Source of the DNA: Callaeas wilsoni
Taxonomy: Eukaryota; Chordata; Aves; Passeriformes; Callaeidae
Length of the DNA stretch: 64,000 bases
Reading direction: 5' to 3'
NCBI GenBank assembly: GCA_013398955.1
Contig: VWPU01004923.1
Location: forward strand, 1 to 64,000
Shown here: positions 11,801 through 22,622 of the stretch, in pieces
Layout: every line of letters begins with the position of its first letter
How positions within the stretch are numbered: position 1 is the stretch's first letter
Made by a program: the position numbers and the translations under genes
The notes under the pieces: model-generated
The model's input: the letters and a program-made list of their open reading frames with translations, nothing else
Told to the model about the DNA's origin: nothing
Databases searched by the model: none

Positions 11801-13114
11801 CAAAGAATCTAGACATCATCAGGGGAAAGTAAGTCAGAGCAGCGGGTTTTGCATCACTCCAGTAGCACAGTGCTGGCCCCAGGTGCAGAGACTGGAGGCA
11901 GGGAATGAGGAAAGCAGGACAGTCCTGCAGTGCCAGGAATGGTGGGCAGAGGACACCAGAGGTGGCTCCAGGGGACAGCTGAAGTGGCAAAGGAGTCAGA
12001 CAAGGCCCCAGAGAGGAGCTGGACAAAGTCCCTGAGCTGCAGACACCCCATGGAGTGCAAGTCATGGGGACAGGCTCCAGCTCGAACCTGCTGTCACCTC
12101 CACCTCCGAGCAGCACAGGGACCCGTCCATGCTCGTCCCTGCAGCACCACTTGTCCTCATCCCCTCGGTGCCCTCCAAAAGCTTGACACTAAAAGAGAAA
12201 CACTCACTTTCCCAAAAGAAAAAGAATTGCTTTGCTGAGCTCTTGCATCAGGCTGGGGTTACATTCCTCTCCTTGACATTTTCTGCCAGTGATTGTTAAC
12301 ATGCGATGAAGGGAAGCTGAGGGGGCTTTCTGAGGGGGCAGATGCGGAGGCTGGAAATGAGACATCCCAGGCTCACGGGAGGGTCTGTGCAAGGAGCAGG
12401 GGCCCAACTGCCAGGTGACTTGCAATGATTTATACACCACCAGCAGACACATCGCCTCCTGTGGATTCTGGACCTGCAGCCCCAGAGGGGCTTTTTCATC
12501 ACCTGCTCCTCAGCCAGCCTGGCCCCAGCAGCCCGAGGGCCCTGGTGACCCTCTGATGGCCACAGCCCGACCCGGCGAGGCCGTGGCCCTTCGCAGCTGC
12601 TGGGGAAGCGCTCGGCTCTGCCGGTATTTTTAGCTCTGCCCACGACATCGCTCGAGTTCACGGCGTGACCTACTTTGGGAAGGCAGAGCTCTCGCCCCGC
12701 TGGGTCCCCACGTGCTGGGAAGATGCTGCCGGCCCCAGGAACAGCCCCCCCAGGGCACCCTGTCCCCAGCACGTGGTGCTCGGCTCCCTGCAGATCCGCA
12801 CAGAACCCAGGGGCAGATTTTGGGGAGGAGGAGGAGGGTCCTGTGGGAGCCAGGGCTGTCTGCAGCAGGGACATGTGCAGGGCTCCCAGGTGGGTGCTGC
12901 TCTGCAGGGACTCAACAGCCTTTTGGTTGGGTTCTGCAATTCCACATTTCCCTTGTCTCGGATAAAATCAGCAGCTCCCAGGTTGGCACAGACACAGCCT
13001 GGATTTGGGTCCCCAAGGGAGTTATCCTCAACAACTCAGCTTCCCAGTGGGCCAAACTGTGCAGCCAGCCCAGCTGGGCCTTATGGAGCCCTCAGCTTGA
13101 CTCTGGTGAGTGTA
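11801..13114. other. Intergenic, no gene recognised
   Basis: G+C-rich stretches occur near 12540-12680, with several CG dinucleotides. Overlapping frames on both strands are open, but none has a recognisable family or splice structure. Confidence 0.45.
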
Positions 13115-13245
13115 AAATCACAGACTGTGTTGAGAGGTACCTTAAAGCATCTCATTGCCCTGGGCAGGGACACGTCCCATTAGACCAGGTTGCTCCAAGC
13201 CCCATCCAGCCTGGCCTTGGACACTTCGGGGATGTGGAGTGGAGC
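13115..13245 (-). mobile_element. CR1 LINE 3' end fragment, inverted, short
   Basis: The plus strand reads 'gaggtaccttaaagcatctc', 'gggcagggacacgtcccatt', 'gaccaggttgctccaagccc' and 'cagcctggccttggacactt', the standard reversed CR1 3' end. Only about 130 bases remain. Confidence 0.75.
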
Positions 13246-15567
13246 TGCTGGGATGTGTGGTCCATGCCCAGGCTCTGGTGTCCCCTCTGCCCACAGCTCC
13301 ATCAGAGACCAGGCTCATTCCCAGTGTCGCTGGGCAGCTGATGAATCCGCCATGACCTTCTCTCCTGGGCACTTGGAAAACCTCTTTCCTGACACTCGGA
13401 GTGCATGGCAAGGTTCACCACTTGCAGAAGAGCTCCAGAAAGAGATGCACTCACCCCAACAACCCCTGCAAAGTTCAGCTCTCCCCTCTGCTTTCAGGAC
13501 CAAAATCTCCTTCAGCACCAAGTCCGTGTCCCAGCACGAGTCTGGGAGGTGGCTGTGGCTCCTGGGTTGTGCAGCCCCGTGTCAGCAGTCGTGGCTGCAG
13601 CCCAGGCACCGATCCACGAGGCTGGCACAACCTCTTCCTTACCAGCTCTTTGCTACCTCATTACCCCCAAAATCCCAGGGGTCCATCGCTTTGCCAGCCC
13701 AGCTGTAGAAGCTTTTTGGAACTTTGCTGCGTTAAAAGCTTTCTATTTCCAGCAAGGCTGCAAGTGGAGGGGAGGGATTTTACAGCCACCAGGTGACAGT
13801 TCTGGGGAGGAGCCATGGGGCAGTAGTTTCAGGGTGAGAAAAGGGAGAGAGAGGGAGAGAGAGGGCGAGAAGTCACCCACCAGCCACTTCCAGTTAATCC
13901 AGCACCTAACTGGGGAGAGAAGCAGCAGCAACAACCTGGTCACACACTGGGGGAGCAGACCCACATCAGGGGGAGAGGGGAAAGCACCAAGGCAGGACTG
14001 AGAACAATGACGCCGAGGACAACAGAGCCGACACACGTGTCCTTCCCTGACTCATCCAACCCCGCAAGAGCCAACACCCCGCACAGGCTGGGCAAATTCT
14101 CATTCCAGATACAGGAACAGCCCTTCTGGCAGTGATCAGCTGAAACCTTCCCCCGAGAGCCCGTGCCTTGAGGCAGCCATTAGTCACTGCGAGGAAGGAG
14201 GGTTTCGCAGCTCAGCCCACGCAGAGCTGGACGCTCACGTGCCAGATGGAGCGAAATCCTCTCGCTGGATGCAGACGCAGCCGCAGGCACAGCCAGTGCC
14301 ACAAAGCACCTCTCTGCGCCTCCCCGGGCCCAGCGGGCTGCAGAGCACCCTGGCAGGCAATGCCAAGGGCAAACAGGGCATTTGGGGTCACCCGTGACCC
14401 CCGTAGGGGCCCACGCAGCAGCAACGTGCTCGAGCACGGGCACAGCTCGGAGCTCGCCCCAGGTTAGGGCTGCTCGAGCTGCACCAGCCTTACTCAACAC
14501 ATTCCCCTGGGGCTGTGCATCACATCTAATGTGCCTTCTCCGAGGAAAAAATGTGTCATTTATGGTACATTTAAAATTAATGCACATTTGGTGTTCTTGC
14601 TGATCCCAAATTATCCCCCGCGCGCGTGCTGCAGCGGGGAGCTGTGCTCGGCCCCGCCAGGACAGCGGCGCCCGCGGTGCTGCTCAGCCTCCCTCCCTCC
14701 CTGGCAGCCACACTGCCAGGGACAAATTCCCAGAAATGAGGATTTCCAGCAGCACTGCCAGCACTTGTACCTCACCAGTACCGACTCCTGCCTAGTGCCA
14801 GGGGGTCTGGGCCATCCAGGCAGGTCTGGGCTCAGCACAGTTCTTTCTGGAGGGCACGATGGACACAGATGTCACTCCTTATGGATAAACCCCTGCCTTT
14901 CCAGAGCTGGGGGCCCAGCTGCTTCCTGATGGGAAGCTCGTTCCTGTCCATGACCCCTGAGTGCATGAGGCTTAATTAAAAGCTGTCCCTGCCGATGCTG
15001 GTGGCAGTGGTGAGTGGTGTGCAAATACTGTGTCTGAACTAAGTGATGCTCAGGACACAGGTGCCTTCCCAGCGTTAGGAATGCTGCTCTTTGCTGCCTG
15101 CAAGGAACCTCCAGGAACCTCCAGGAACCATCCTGGCACACACATATGTGCATTTATGGTATATTCTCTTCTAAAACCCAAATCAAGGAAAAAGAGGGTC
15201 ACATCCTCCATGTCCTGAGGAGGGGACAAGGACAAAGAGCACGAACGCAAACCCCACCAGTCTCAGTGGGAGCAGACCCAGCCATCAGCTGAGAAGGGAT
15301 ATTTATGGGAGTCAGTGCTTTGGTGCCAGCAAAACATCCCAAAATTCTGTTCATCAAATAACACCTTGCCAGTGCCAGTGCCTCCTGCCCTGGGACACAG
15401 TCCCATGCTAAAAGCTGGCACCCCATGGCCATATTTTGGTAGGGCTCTCGGGATAGTGGCAGTGGCAGGTGCCAGTCCTGCCACGTGGAGCCCTGGAGGG
15501 AGAGAAAAATATTTTCCATATATTTCTCGTTTGCTGATTTTCTCACCAGCTCTTCCAGCGAGAGCGA
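13246..15567. other. Intergenic, no gene recognised; purine-rich and CpG-rich patches
   Basis: A (GAGA)-type purine tract lies at 13840-13872. A small CpG cluster including 'cgcgcgcgt' lies at about 14617-14680. A 10-bp unit (aggaacctcc) is repeated two to three times at about 15104-15130. No exon can be supported. Confidence 0.45.
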
Positions 15568-16713
15568 GTGAAACCCAGCGGCGCAGCCAAGCCCCCGCAT
15601 CTCGACAGCTCAAACACAGCCCTCGGGCAGCACGCAGGGAAAATCACACGTTGGGGAGGTCAGGGAGCACGAGTAAATAGGATGAGATTAATTTGGGAAC
15701 AACACGCAGGGAGAATGACGTCTGCCAGGGAAGGAGCATCGCCGGGCCCCAGCACAGCCTGGCTGTCCCTGCCTGTGCAGCAGAGCCCGGGGGGGCTGCA
15801 CGGACCCACCGGCCCCACACAGGGACAGAAACCTGAGAAGCCACAGCAGGAGCTGTCACAACCAGCTGGGCAAGAGCCAGAGCCCCGCTGCACAAGATCA
15901 AAGCTCTCCCCCAGCCCGGGCAGGGCTTCCTGGAGGGTTTGGACAGGTGCTTCCAGCTGCCACGCGTTCCTTCTTTCTAAACCCCACTGGAGATTCCCTA
16001 GGAGCTCGCGTGGCTGCTCTAAGGAAGCAGCTGAGTTTGCTGCTTGCACCGAGCCATTTGCAGCAGGTCGGCCCCGGGGTGCTGCCCTGGGGACAGGAGT
16101 GCCACTGCCACCCGCCCTCGGTGGGGACAGCCCCGAACACCCTCTCTCCTCCATGGCATCCCCTCTGCAGAGGGAGCCTGGCTCCCAAATCCCTGCCCGG
16201 AGAGCCCTGCTGCACCTGGCCCCTCGGGCAGCGGCCCTGGTCCCTGCGGCATTCCCCCGCTCCAGCTGCTTGCAGGGGCTCAGCCCAGGCCCCCGAGCGG
16301 GACGGGGGCTGGATCAGCTGGGAATCCATCACCGGGACTCATTTCTGAAAGCTCAGCCGGGAATCCATCACTGGGACTCATTTCTGAAAGCTCAGCCAAG
16401 GCTTTACCCCCACCAGATGTGTCACCAAAAGGTTTTGAGGGGAACGTTCCCACTGCAGCCCCTGCTTGTGGCCGTGGCTCCTCAGCACCTTGCTCCAACC
16501 CTGCTGCCTCAGGGCAGGATCCTGATCCCTGCTGGCATCAGATTTGTTGTGGGAACAAGCTCTGTGTCCTCTTCACCCACGATGAAGACTTCAGGCCTCA
16601 GCAACTGCTTCAGCTCTCCCAGCAAAGACAAATTCATCCCACTTCTGGTCAGATTTCACCTTTTTTGGGGATGTCACACCCCCATAAAAAACCGCAGGGC
16701 AGTTTCCAGGTGA
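15568..16713 (+). other. Longest open frame in the window (381 codons), unknown, probably not a gene
   Basis: The frame runs 381 codons from ATG to stop without interruption, rich in proline, serine, alanine and glycine. It contains a 13-residue tandem repeat from the 39-bp duplication at 16320-16397. I recognise no domain. A second frame on the same strand (16044-16934) and a minus-strand frame (15660-16154) are also long and open over the same DNA, which suggests a stop-poor, G+C-rich stretch rather than selection on one protein. No TATA box, splice structure or nearby poly(A) signal ties it to a transcript. Confidence 0.15.
16320..16397. repeat. 39-bp tandem duplication
   Basis: Two adjacent 39-base copies starting 'gggaatccatcac' and ending 'aaagctcagcc' differ at a single base (c/t at the 14th position). 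The length is a multiple of three, so it does not break the open frame around it. The near identity implies a recent slippage event. Confidence 0.9.
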
Positions 16714-18379
16714 AGCCTGCACCTGGCCCAGGCCAGGAGACAGGGGACGGAAACCTCGGGCTCTTCCAACCACCCTCCTGCCACTGCATTTCCAGCAAAG
16801 CAGAGCCTGGGGGACAAAGGGGTGACACAGCACGGGTTCCTTGGGGCAGGGCTGGTGTCCAAGCAAGCAGGGATGGATTAAAACCTCCTGATGTGGAACT
16901 GCACACACGGTCACTGGGATGCCCCTGGGTGTAGGAGCAGCGTGGGGCAGACTCACCTCTGGGAGCCCTGGGACCCTGCCTTGCCCAGTCGAGCAGCTGG
17001 GCAGGACCCAGCCAGCAAAGCAAGATGGAAAAACCATTTTGCTTTTAGATTTGTCTCGTTATTGGTTTACACTCCTCACATCTAAGAACGGATTGGTTTA
17101 ATGTCCAGGGCTCAGCTACGGAAGATGCAGCAGGGAGGAAAAACGTGATCAATTATTTAGGAGAGACTTTCGGTCTCACATCAGAGGTTCATCTTCTGGA
17201 TTCATACATCTGAACTAAGTGCTGTTTCCCCGTGGTACAGGGCACAAAGCAAATAGAGAGGCTCTAATTAGCACACTCAGCAGCCCAATATTTGCCTGTT
17301 TTCTGTGAGTCCTTCCATGAGCCCAGCAGTTCCCACTCGGCTCCAGGAGCACATCTGGCTGCCAGGATGTTTATAGGGAAAATACACAGCTTGGAAATGA
17401 ATTACCTGTTTGAACAGAGGGGAAGAGCTCTCCTGAACAAGAGCAGCTGGGTTCAGGCTGACAGAGCTCTCATTCTTGTGCACAATAACCTGTGGTGCCT
17501 GTTCTGCCCCCGGCTGGGCGATGCCCTGGGCAGAGGGAACACGTGGAATCGGCTCCTGCTCCAGCAGCGCAGCTCAGGGGTGTGACAAACACAGTCTGGC
17601 CATTGCCAGGAGCTTGGATCCAACCTCTGCTGAAGGCATTTTTGGTTTTAGCTGTATCCTTTGGAGGCAGATGGCCCAGGATGGGCTTGGTAAGGCCAGC
17701 CAGAGGACCTTGGTCAGCTCTGGGGTTTGTGCTCCAGTTCTAATCCCCATTTTCCAGGGAGAGGTTCCTGAAGTGTAATCACCTCTAAACACAGACACCT
17801 GAAGGGCCTCACATCTAGTTTGCCAATCCCTCACCAAAAAACCAAAGCTCTGAATTGTGCTGCTGCTGCACGAGACGTTTGCCTGGAGCAGATCTGCTGG
17901 AAGGTGGGCACTCACCCGCACTCACCCACCTGCACTCGCTTCAGGCTTGGTCCCAGCTTAGAGCCTTTCCCCGACCCAGCACCACCATTCTACAGCCAGC
18001 CCCAACACAAATTCAATCTCTCCAGCTCCACAGGCAGCCTGTGCCTCCACAGAAGCCCCTGGCTGCTCTACCTTCACTTCTAAAGCCATTTTAAAGTTTT
18101 CTTTGTAAGAATGAATTCTCTGCAACAGCAGGGAAGAGCCTCCAGCAACTGCAACATATTCTGTACAACTGCATTAACCAAAATCTGCATCAAAGGTCTG
18201 GATGATCCTTGCAGGGAAGGTTTCAAAGTGCTTCCATTGCTTCTGCATGGGCCTGGAGCTGGATGGAGGTTCAGCCAGGCTGAGTGCTCTCACCTGGGAA
18301 CCAGACACTGACCTGGGGCTCTGACAACTGAAAATGTTCTGTGTAAGAGGAGCAGCCTCCCTGGGCACAGGCTGCACAT
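16714..18379. other. Intergenic, nothing recognised
   Basis: No gene, repeat family or RNA gene that I can support in this stretch. Confidence 0.45.
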
Positions 18380-18542
18380 TCATGGACACGGCCCAGCCCT
18401 GGAAGTGCTCAAGACCAGGCTGGACGGGGCTTGGGGCAATCTGGGATAGTGGCAGGTGTCCCTGACCATGGCAGGGGTGGGACTGGATGGGATTTAAGGT
18501 CCCTTCCCAGCCAAACCAGTCTGGGATTCTGTGACAGAGGAA
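18380..18542 (+). mobile_element. CR1 LINE 3' end fragment
   Basis: In order: 'ctggaagtgctcaagaccag', 'gctggacggggcttggggca', 'gatagtggcaggtgtccctg', 'ccatggcaggggtgggactg', 'ggtcccttcccagcc' and 'gggattctgtga'. This is a truncated CR1 3' end with its tail. Confidence 0.85.
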
Positions 18543-19090
18543 GACAGAGCGCAGGGCAGGTAGAGGAGAGCGTGTGCCAGGAGAGGAGAGAAGGTTAAAT
18601 GCAGAGAAGAGGTCAATTCACAGCTTTTACAGCCCCCAGTCCTCACCAAACATGTTTCTGGCCTTAGAGTGGCTGCCCAGCTCTGGTGACGCCTGGGGGG
18701 CCAGGGGAGCTGAGGGAAGGAGGCAGCTTTGGGGGTGTCCTCGGTGCTCTGGTTGGGTGACAAATCCCTTCAAGGCTACAGCACCTACAGCTGGAGCCGA
18801 GCAGGAGTCCACATAAAGCAACAACCAGCTTGGTTATGCAGCCACTGGCAGTGAGAGATGTGACACAGGCTGAGCAAGCACCAGGGGATGTCTGGACAGG
18901 CTCCAACTGCACCGCTCCAGCCCTGGGGACAGAGCGCTGGAGATTCCTTCCCAGTGCCTGACAACAGCCAGAGTGACTCCTGCTGGGGTGAGCTGCTGGA
19001 AACCGCGTGTGTCCCTTTGCAAGTCTGATACAAGCAGAGGCAAGTTGGGCTCTTAGTTGGTGACAATTTTTCTCTTTGTAGGACCTGATG
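18543..19090. other. Intergenic, just beyond the PNPLA7 poly(A) site
   Basis: Nothing recognised. Open frames on both strands lack support. Confidence 0.4.
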
Positions 19091-19130
19091 CAAAGAAAAA
19101 GACATTGCAATCCAGCAAAATAACTTTAAT
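19091..19130 (-). terminator. PNPLA7: Candidate PNPLA7 cleavage and polyadenylation site
   Basis: On the minus strand an ATTAAA hexamer (19130-19125), the commonest variant of AATAAA, is followed after about 19 bases by a CA cleavage candidate (about 19107-19106). A U/GU-rich downstream element (TGTCTTTTTCTTTG, 19104-19091) comes next. Spacing and composition fit a vertebrate poly(A) site well. I saw no AATAAA on this strand between the proposed stop codon at 20278 and this point, so it is the best candidate for the transcript end. Confidence 0.55.
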
Positions 19131-20277
19131 TCAACAGGGCAAGTACAGCCAAGTGGTGATTCCAGAGCTGCCCGGCAAGTGTCAGCTCCATGATCCATCA
19201 GTAAATGTCCTGCTGTTGACTCGAGGATCCAGGCCCTACGGCCACCCTTCACAATGATTTCTTAGGTTTAGATTTCGAGTGAAATACATTCAGATTTGCT
19301 GCTGTCAGAGCAATGCTCACCAGTACATGGTTGGAAGTCACTGAGGAGTTAATTACACAGTTACCTGATTCGTATGAAAGGAAAGCAACTGCAACCCACA
19401 AACCCCTCCCTCTCTCCAGTGCTGCTGCTCGGAGCCTTCCCAGCACCTTGCAGGGGGAGATCCCGGCGTTCTTTGGGCCTTCGCAGTAAAAACAGCGGCT
19501 AAAAACACAGCAGCAAAATTCAAGGCAGCTTTGAACTGCGCATTTCCCCTCTGCAAACCTGTGATCAGTAACTGCTGCTCCTGGCACCTGCAGGAAGGAG
19601 CAGGGCCCCGGCAGCTGCCCCTCCCCGGAGCTCCAAAGGGGCTCGGGCACGGTGCGGGTTGTGCTCGGTGCTGAGTGCCCGGCCCTGGCTGGAGAAGGAT
19701 GAACTCTGGCTTCATTCATCTGGGCGTTGTTTTGGTTTGGTGAAGTATTAAATAAATAAACACGGCTGCTCTGTCAGTAGGACGGGCTGTGGCTCCCAGC
19801 TGGCAGCTCGGCCTCTCCCGAGCTCTACCCCGGCTCTCCCGTGCTGCTGGCCTGGCCCTCCCCGCTGGGGACATTCCTGCGCTTCCTCAGCTGCATGTCT
19901 TCATCCTGCAGGAGAAACGGAAGCACAAACAGATCCTTCCGTGTCCTGTCTGAGCTGGATAAAACCTGTTTTCTTCCCCTCCGCCTCTTCTTTCCCACCA
20001 GCTCGGATAAACCCAGCGAACAGAACCCCCATCACTCCAGCTCCTCTCTCAGAACACTGACACCATCTGACACCCTCACATGGAGCCTTCCCAATCCATC
20101 CTCGTGCTCCCACCGAGGAACTGTTCGTGTCTAACACAACGGGCACCTTTCAAACCCCCTGGCTGCAGTCAGAGCAGCAGGGATGTGACCTGAGCTGTGC
20201 TGCTCGGCTGTCACACCACAGCACACCCGGTCTCACAGGGCACATCCACCTCAGGGTGGGCCTGCTGTCCCACAGGG
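19106..20277 (-). other. PNPLA7: Proposed PNPLA7 3'UTR
   Basis: About 1.17 kb lies between the proposed stop codon (20280-20278) and the poly(A) candidate near 19106. It has no long conserved frame. It carries an AU-rich element at 19748-19761, annotated separately. Assignment as 3'UTR depends on the terminal exon call at 20394; if translation instead ends at 20868, the UTR would start further right. Confidence 0.45.
19748..19761 (-). promoter_or_regulatory. AU-rich element in the proposed 3'UTR
   Basis: The minus strand reads GTTTATTTATTTAA, with two overlapping AUUUA pentamers and the UUAUUUAUU nonamer that binds decay factors of the TTP/ZFP36 type and HuR. It would lie about 520 nt after the stop codon of the proposed transcript. 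The motif is direct; activity is inferred. Confidence 0.4.
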
Positions 20278-20394
20278 TCAAACCCCTGTGGCTGCAAGGG
20301 ACCTCTGGAAGATAAATCCAGTCATCTGCTCTAAGCAGGGCTGACTCAAGTGCTGCAGCTGGTTCTTCAGGGCTTCGATTTGCTTTTCAAGTAC
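20278..20394 (-). CDS. PNPLA7: Candidate terminal exon of PNPLA7, coiled-coil C-terminal tail
   Basis: After a TTGTAG acceptor the minus strand reads 38 codons and a TGA in the phase (0) required by the preceding exon. The product starts V-L-E-K-Q-I-E-A-L-K-N-Q-L-Q-H-L. Leu, Ile, Leu, Leu, Leu at positions 2, 6, 9, 13 and 16 give perfect 4-3-4-3 heptad spacing, so a short coiled coil is predicted. The rest (ending A-A-T-G-V) has no recognised motif. The mammalian PNPLA7 tails I recall do not show this coil. A fitting poly(A) site about 1.2 kb downstream supports it. The preceding donor is weak, and read-through of that donor gives another end (stop at 20870-20868). It could instead be the last exon of an unrelated minus-strand transcript. 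Confidence 0.5.
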   Translation of the reverse strand, partial: VLEKQIEALKNQLQHLSQPCLEQMTGFIFQRSLAATGV

Positions 20395-20909
20395 CTACAA
20401 GGGTGGAGTTTCTCCTCTCCCCGCACAGCCCAGGGTGGGTGTCAGCTGTGTGTACAGGGCAGTATTTCCACTGGCCCCAGGGAGGGCTTCCTTTAGCACA
20501 AGTTGTGCCTGTCCCCTCTTGGCTTTGTGCTGGGCATCTTCTCCACAACCACCTTCTTCTCCATAACCATTTTCTCCCTACCCACCCCGCAGGCAGCTGG
20601 CAGATCCTCCCTTCAGCTCCTCTCCTCCAAGCTGGAGGAAGGAAGCAGCTCCCTCAGCCTCTCCAGCCCAGATCCACCTCATGAGCAAACCCACGCAGCT
20701 GCAGGACCAGGATTTAACTGTGGCCAGTCAGGGAGTGACCTGAGCAGGGTGAGCATGTGCCATTCAGTGTCTGTACTAACAAAAAGCAATTCTGCACAGT
20801 CCTCCTCAGCCAGTCCCTCCCAGATAGTTCTCTCAGCATCTTTCCCAACACATCCACCTCACACCACTCAACAAGGACCAGCCACTGCTTGTTCCAGTGC
20901 GGTTCGTAC
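20395..20909 (-). other. PNPLA7: Candidate last PNPLA7 intron (515 bp)
   Basis: The donor would be TCG|GTACGA and the acceptor CCTTGTAG. It is the shortest intron in the window. If the donor is ignored, translation runs on 13 codons into it and stops at 20870-20868. No repeat is seen inside. Confidence 0.5.
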
Positions 20910-21013
20910 CGAGTCAGAGTCTTCCTCGACCTGGCTGCTTATGAAATCAAGATAATCATCCTTCTGGTTGTCCAGAACTTCTTCCTCGTACTCAGTCTGG
21001 TAGTCTGACTCAT
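20910..21013 (-). CDS. PNPLA7: PNPLA7 exon, acidic C-terminal tail
   Basis: The acceptor CTCTTTAG is followed by 104 bases. The first two bases complete an Asp codon begun by the previous exon, and the exon ends in phase 0. It encodes D-E-S-D-Y-Q-T-E-Y-E-E-E, an acidic signature typical of PNPLA7 downstream of the patatin domain, then L-D-N-Q-K-D-D-Y-L-D-F-I-S-S-Q and E-E-D-S-D-S. About half the residues are Asp or Glu. This tail is not catalytic; it probably serves regulation or interaction, but I know of no proven role. The donor TCG|GTACGA keeps G at +5 but lacks the usual A at +4, so skipping or read-through is plausible. Confidence 0.88.
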
Positions 21014-21799
21014 CTAAAGAGAGAAGAGACAAATCACTGGGTTTAACTGGCAGGCAGGGAGGCAGGGGAAACTGGGAGAGGAATGATTGCCACTGTCACT
21101 GGGCACAGGCACGGGCAGGACAGTGCCAGCAGCTCTCTGCAGCTCAGTGAGCTGGGACTGCTCACATACAGATCTCAGCTCCCCGGCCACATAAAAATAA
21201 ACCATGTCCTCTCTGTGAATTGGTGTCCTGGAGCCCTCCAGAAGCCAAGGAACCACAGCACAAGCAGCCCTGTCCAACGGATCGGGTCATTCTGGTGGGT
21301 GCTGGATCCCAGCGCGAGGGACACAAACCCTGCTGTTGGGGGGATGCTCCCTGGGGAATGCCCTTCACAGCACAGCTGCTGTTTCCCACCCCTCAGCCCA
21401 ACCAGACCTGTGGGACACCTTCAGAAGCCTGTGAGCTGCCAATCCAAACTGCCCTGGACACAGCAGCCACAGACTCTGGGAACAGCGATCCCAGGCTTAG
21501 GGTGAGCTCTGCCTGCTGGGGAGCTGATAACTGAGTGTCTCACAATCCCTGTTCCACAGGGGACGGTGACATTTACATTCCCTTCCTCTCTGCAGAGGAC
21601 AATCACTTGCTTTCTCCAGTAATCCAGCAGATTAACATAATTTAGGGAGTCTCAAGAGCTGTGCACAGCAGCAGGACATGCAAGGAAGGCCCCAGTCCCA
21701 GCCTGTTCCCACGGGATCAGGACACATCAGTGCAGAGCCAATGCCTCTCCCAGCACATGGAGTCACCTGGAGGGTCTGCAAAACAGGCAGCAGGAGCAG

Positions 21800-22065
21800 G
21801 ACCTCCCAAAGGCCTGGAGGGACAGGACAAGGGGGAATGGCCTTAAACTGAAGGAAGGCAGGGTTAGATGGGATACTGGGAAGAAATTCTTCCCTGTGAG
21901 AGGAGGAGGCCCTGGCACAGAGTGCCCCCAGATCCCTGGCAGTGTCCAAGGCCAGGTTGGACGGGGCTTGGAGCACCCTGGGACGGTGGAAGGTGCCCGT
22001 GCCCATGGCAGGGGTGGCACTGGATGAGATTTCAGGTTCTGCCCAACTCAAACCCTTTTATGACT
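21800..22065 (+). mobile_element. CR1 LINE 3' end fragment in a PNPLA7 intron
   Basis: In order: 'ctggagggacaggacaaggg', 'gatactgggaagaaattctt', 'cagtgtccaaggccaggttg', 'acggggcttggagcaccct' and 'ccatggcaggggtggcactg'. It is antisense to PNPLA7. The tail is mutated ('aacccttttatgactcc'). Confidence 0.9.
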
Positions 22066-22602
22066 CCACCTGCTGCCAGGGCTGACTCCCCACTGCAACT
22101 CCACGCTCCGGGAAGGTGCTGGGCTGGGGGGCCCACGATGGTGCCAGCTCACCCCCAGGGCAGCAGCAGCCCCTGCAGAGCCTGTCCCAGCCACATGTGA
22201 CACCAGGGCACGTGGGCAGCGAGGCAGAGCCCGTGGCAGGCAGCACCTTCTTCTGCTGGCACCCAGATCTTCAGGATGCAGCTTCAGGAGTGAAAATGAC
22301 ATTTTATCGTTACCGTTAAAATCAGGTTTGTGTGACACCAGTTCTTCTGCCCCTTTCCTAAGTTAATTCCAGTGTGCTCTGAAGCAATACCTGGGATGCA
22401 GCCCACTGGTGAAGAGAGGGGCTCCTGTTTAAACCAGATCCTTGATTAAGTATTTCTCCTGGGAGCTGTCAATAGCATCTGCTCCACGCTGAAGACAACA
22501 GCACAGTCTGTTCCACAGCCTTTTCTCCTAGCACATAACTACAACCAACTGCTAGAACATTGGGATGAAAGACATTTGGTATTTTTTATTTTCCTTTATT
22601 AT

Positions 22603-22622
22603 TTTTAGTGTTTTTTTTTTTA
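22603..22622. repeat. T tract in an A/T-rich zone
   Basis: A run of about 12 T (22610-22621) within an A/T-rich segment from about 22565 to 22690. It is simple sequence and could be the relic tail of an element inserted on the minus strand, but no body is visible. Confidence 0.5.

Noticed and set aside
19057..19257. 66-codon plus-strand frame at the end of the proposed 3'UTR
   Set aside because: It overlaps the poly(A) site on the other strand and has no family signature.
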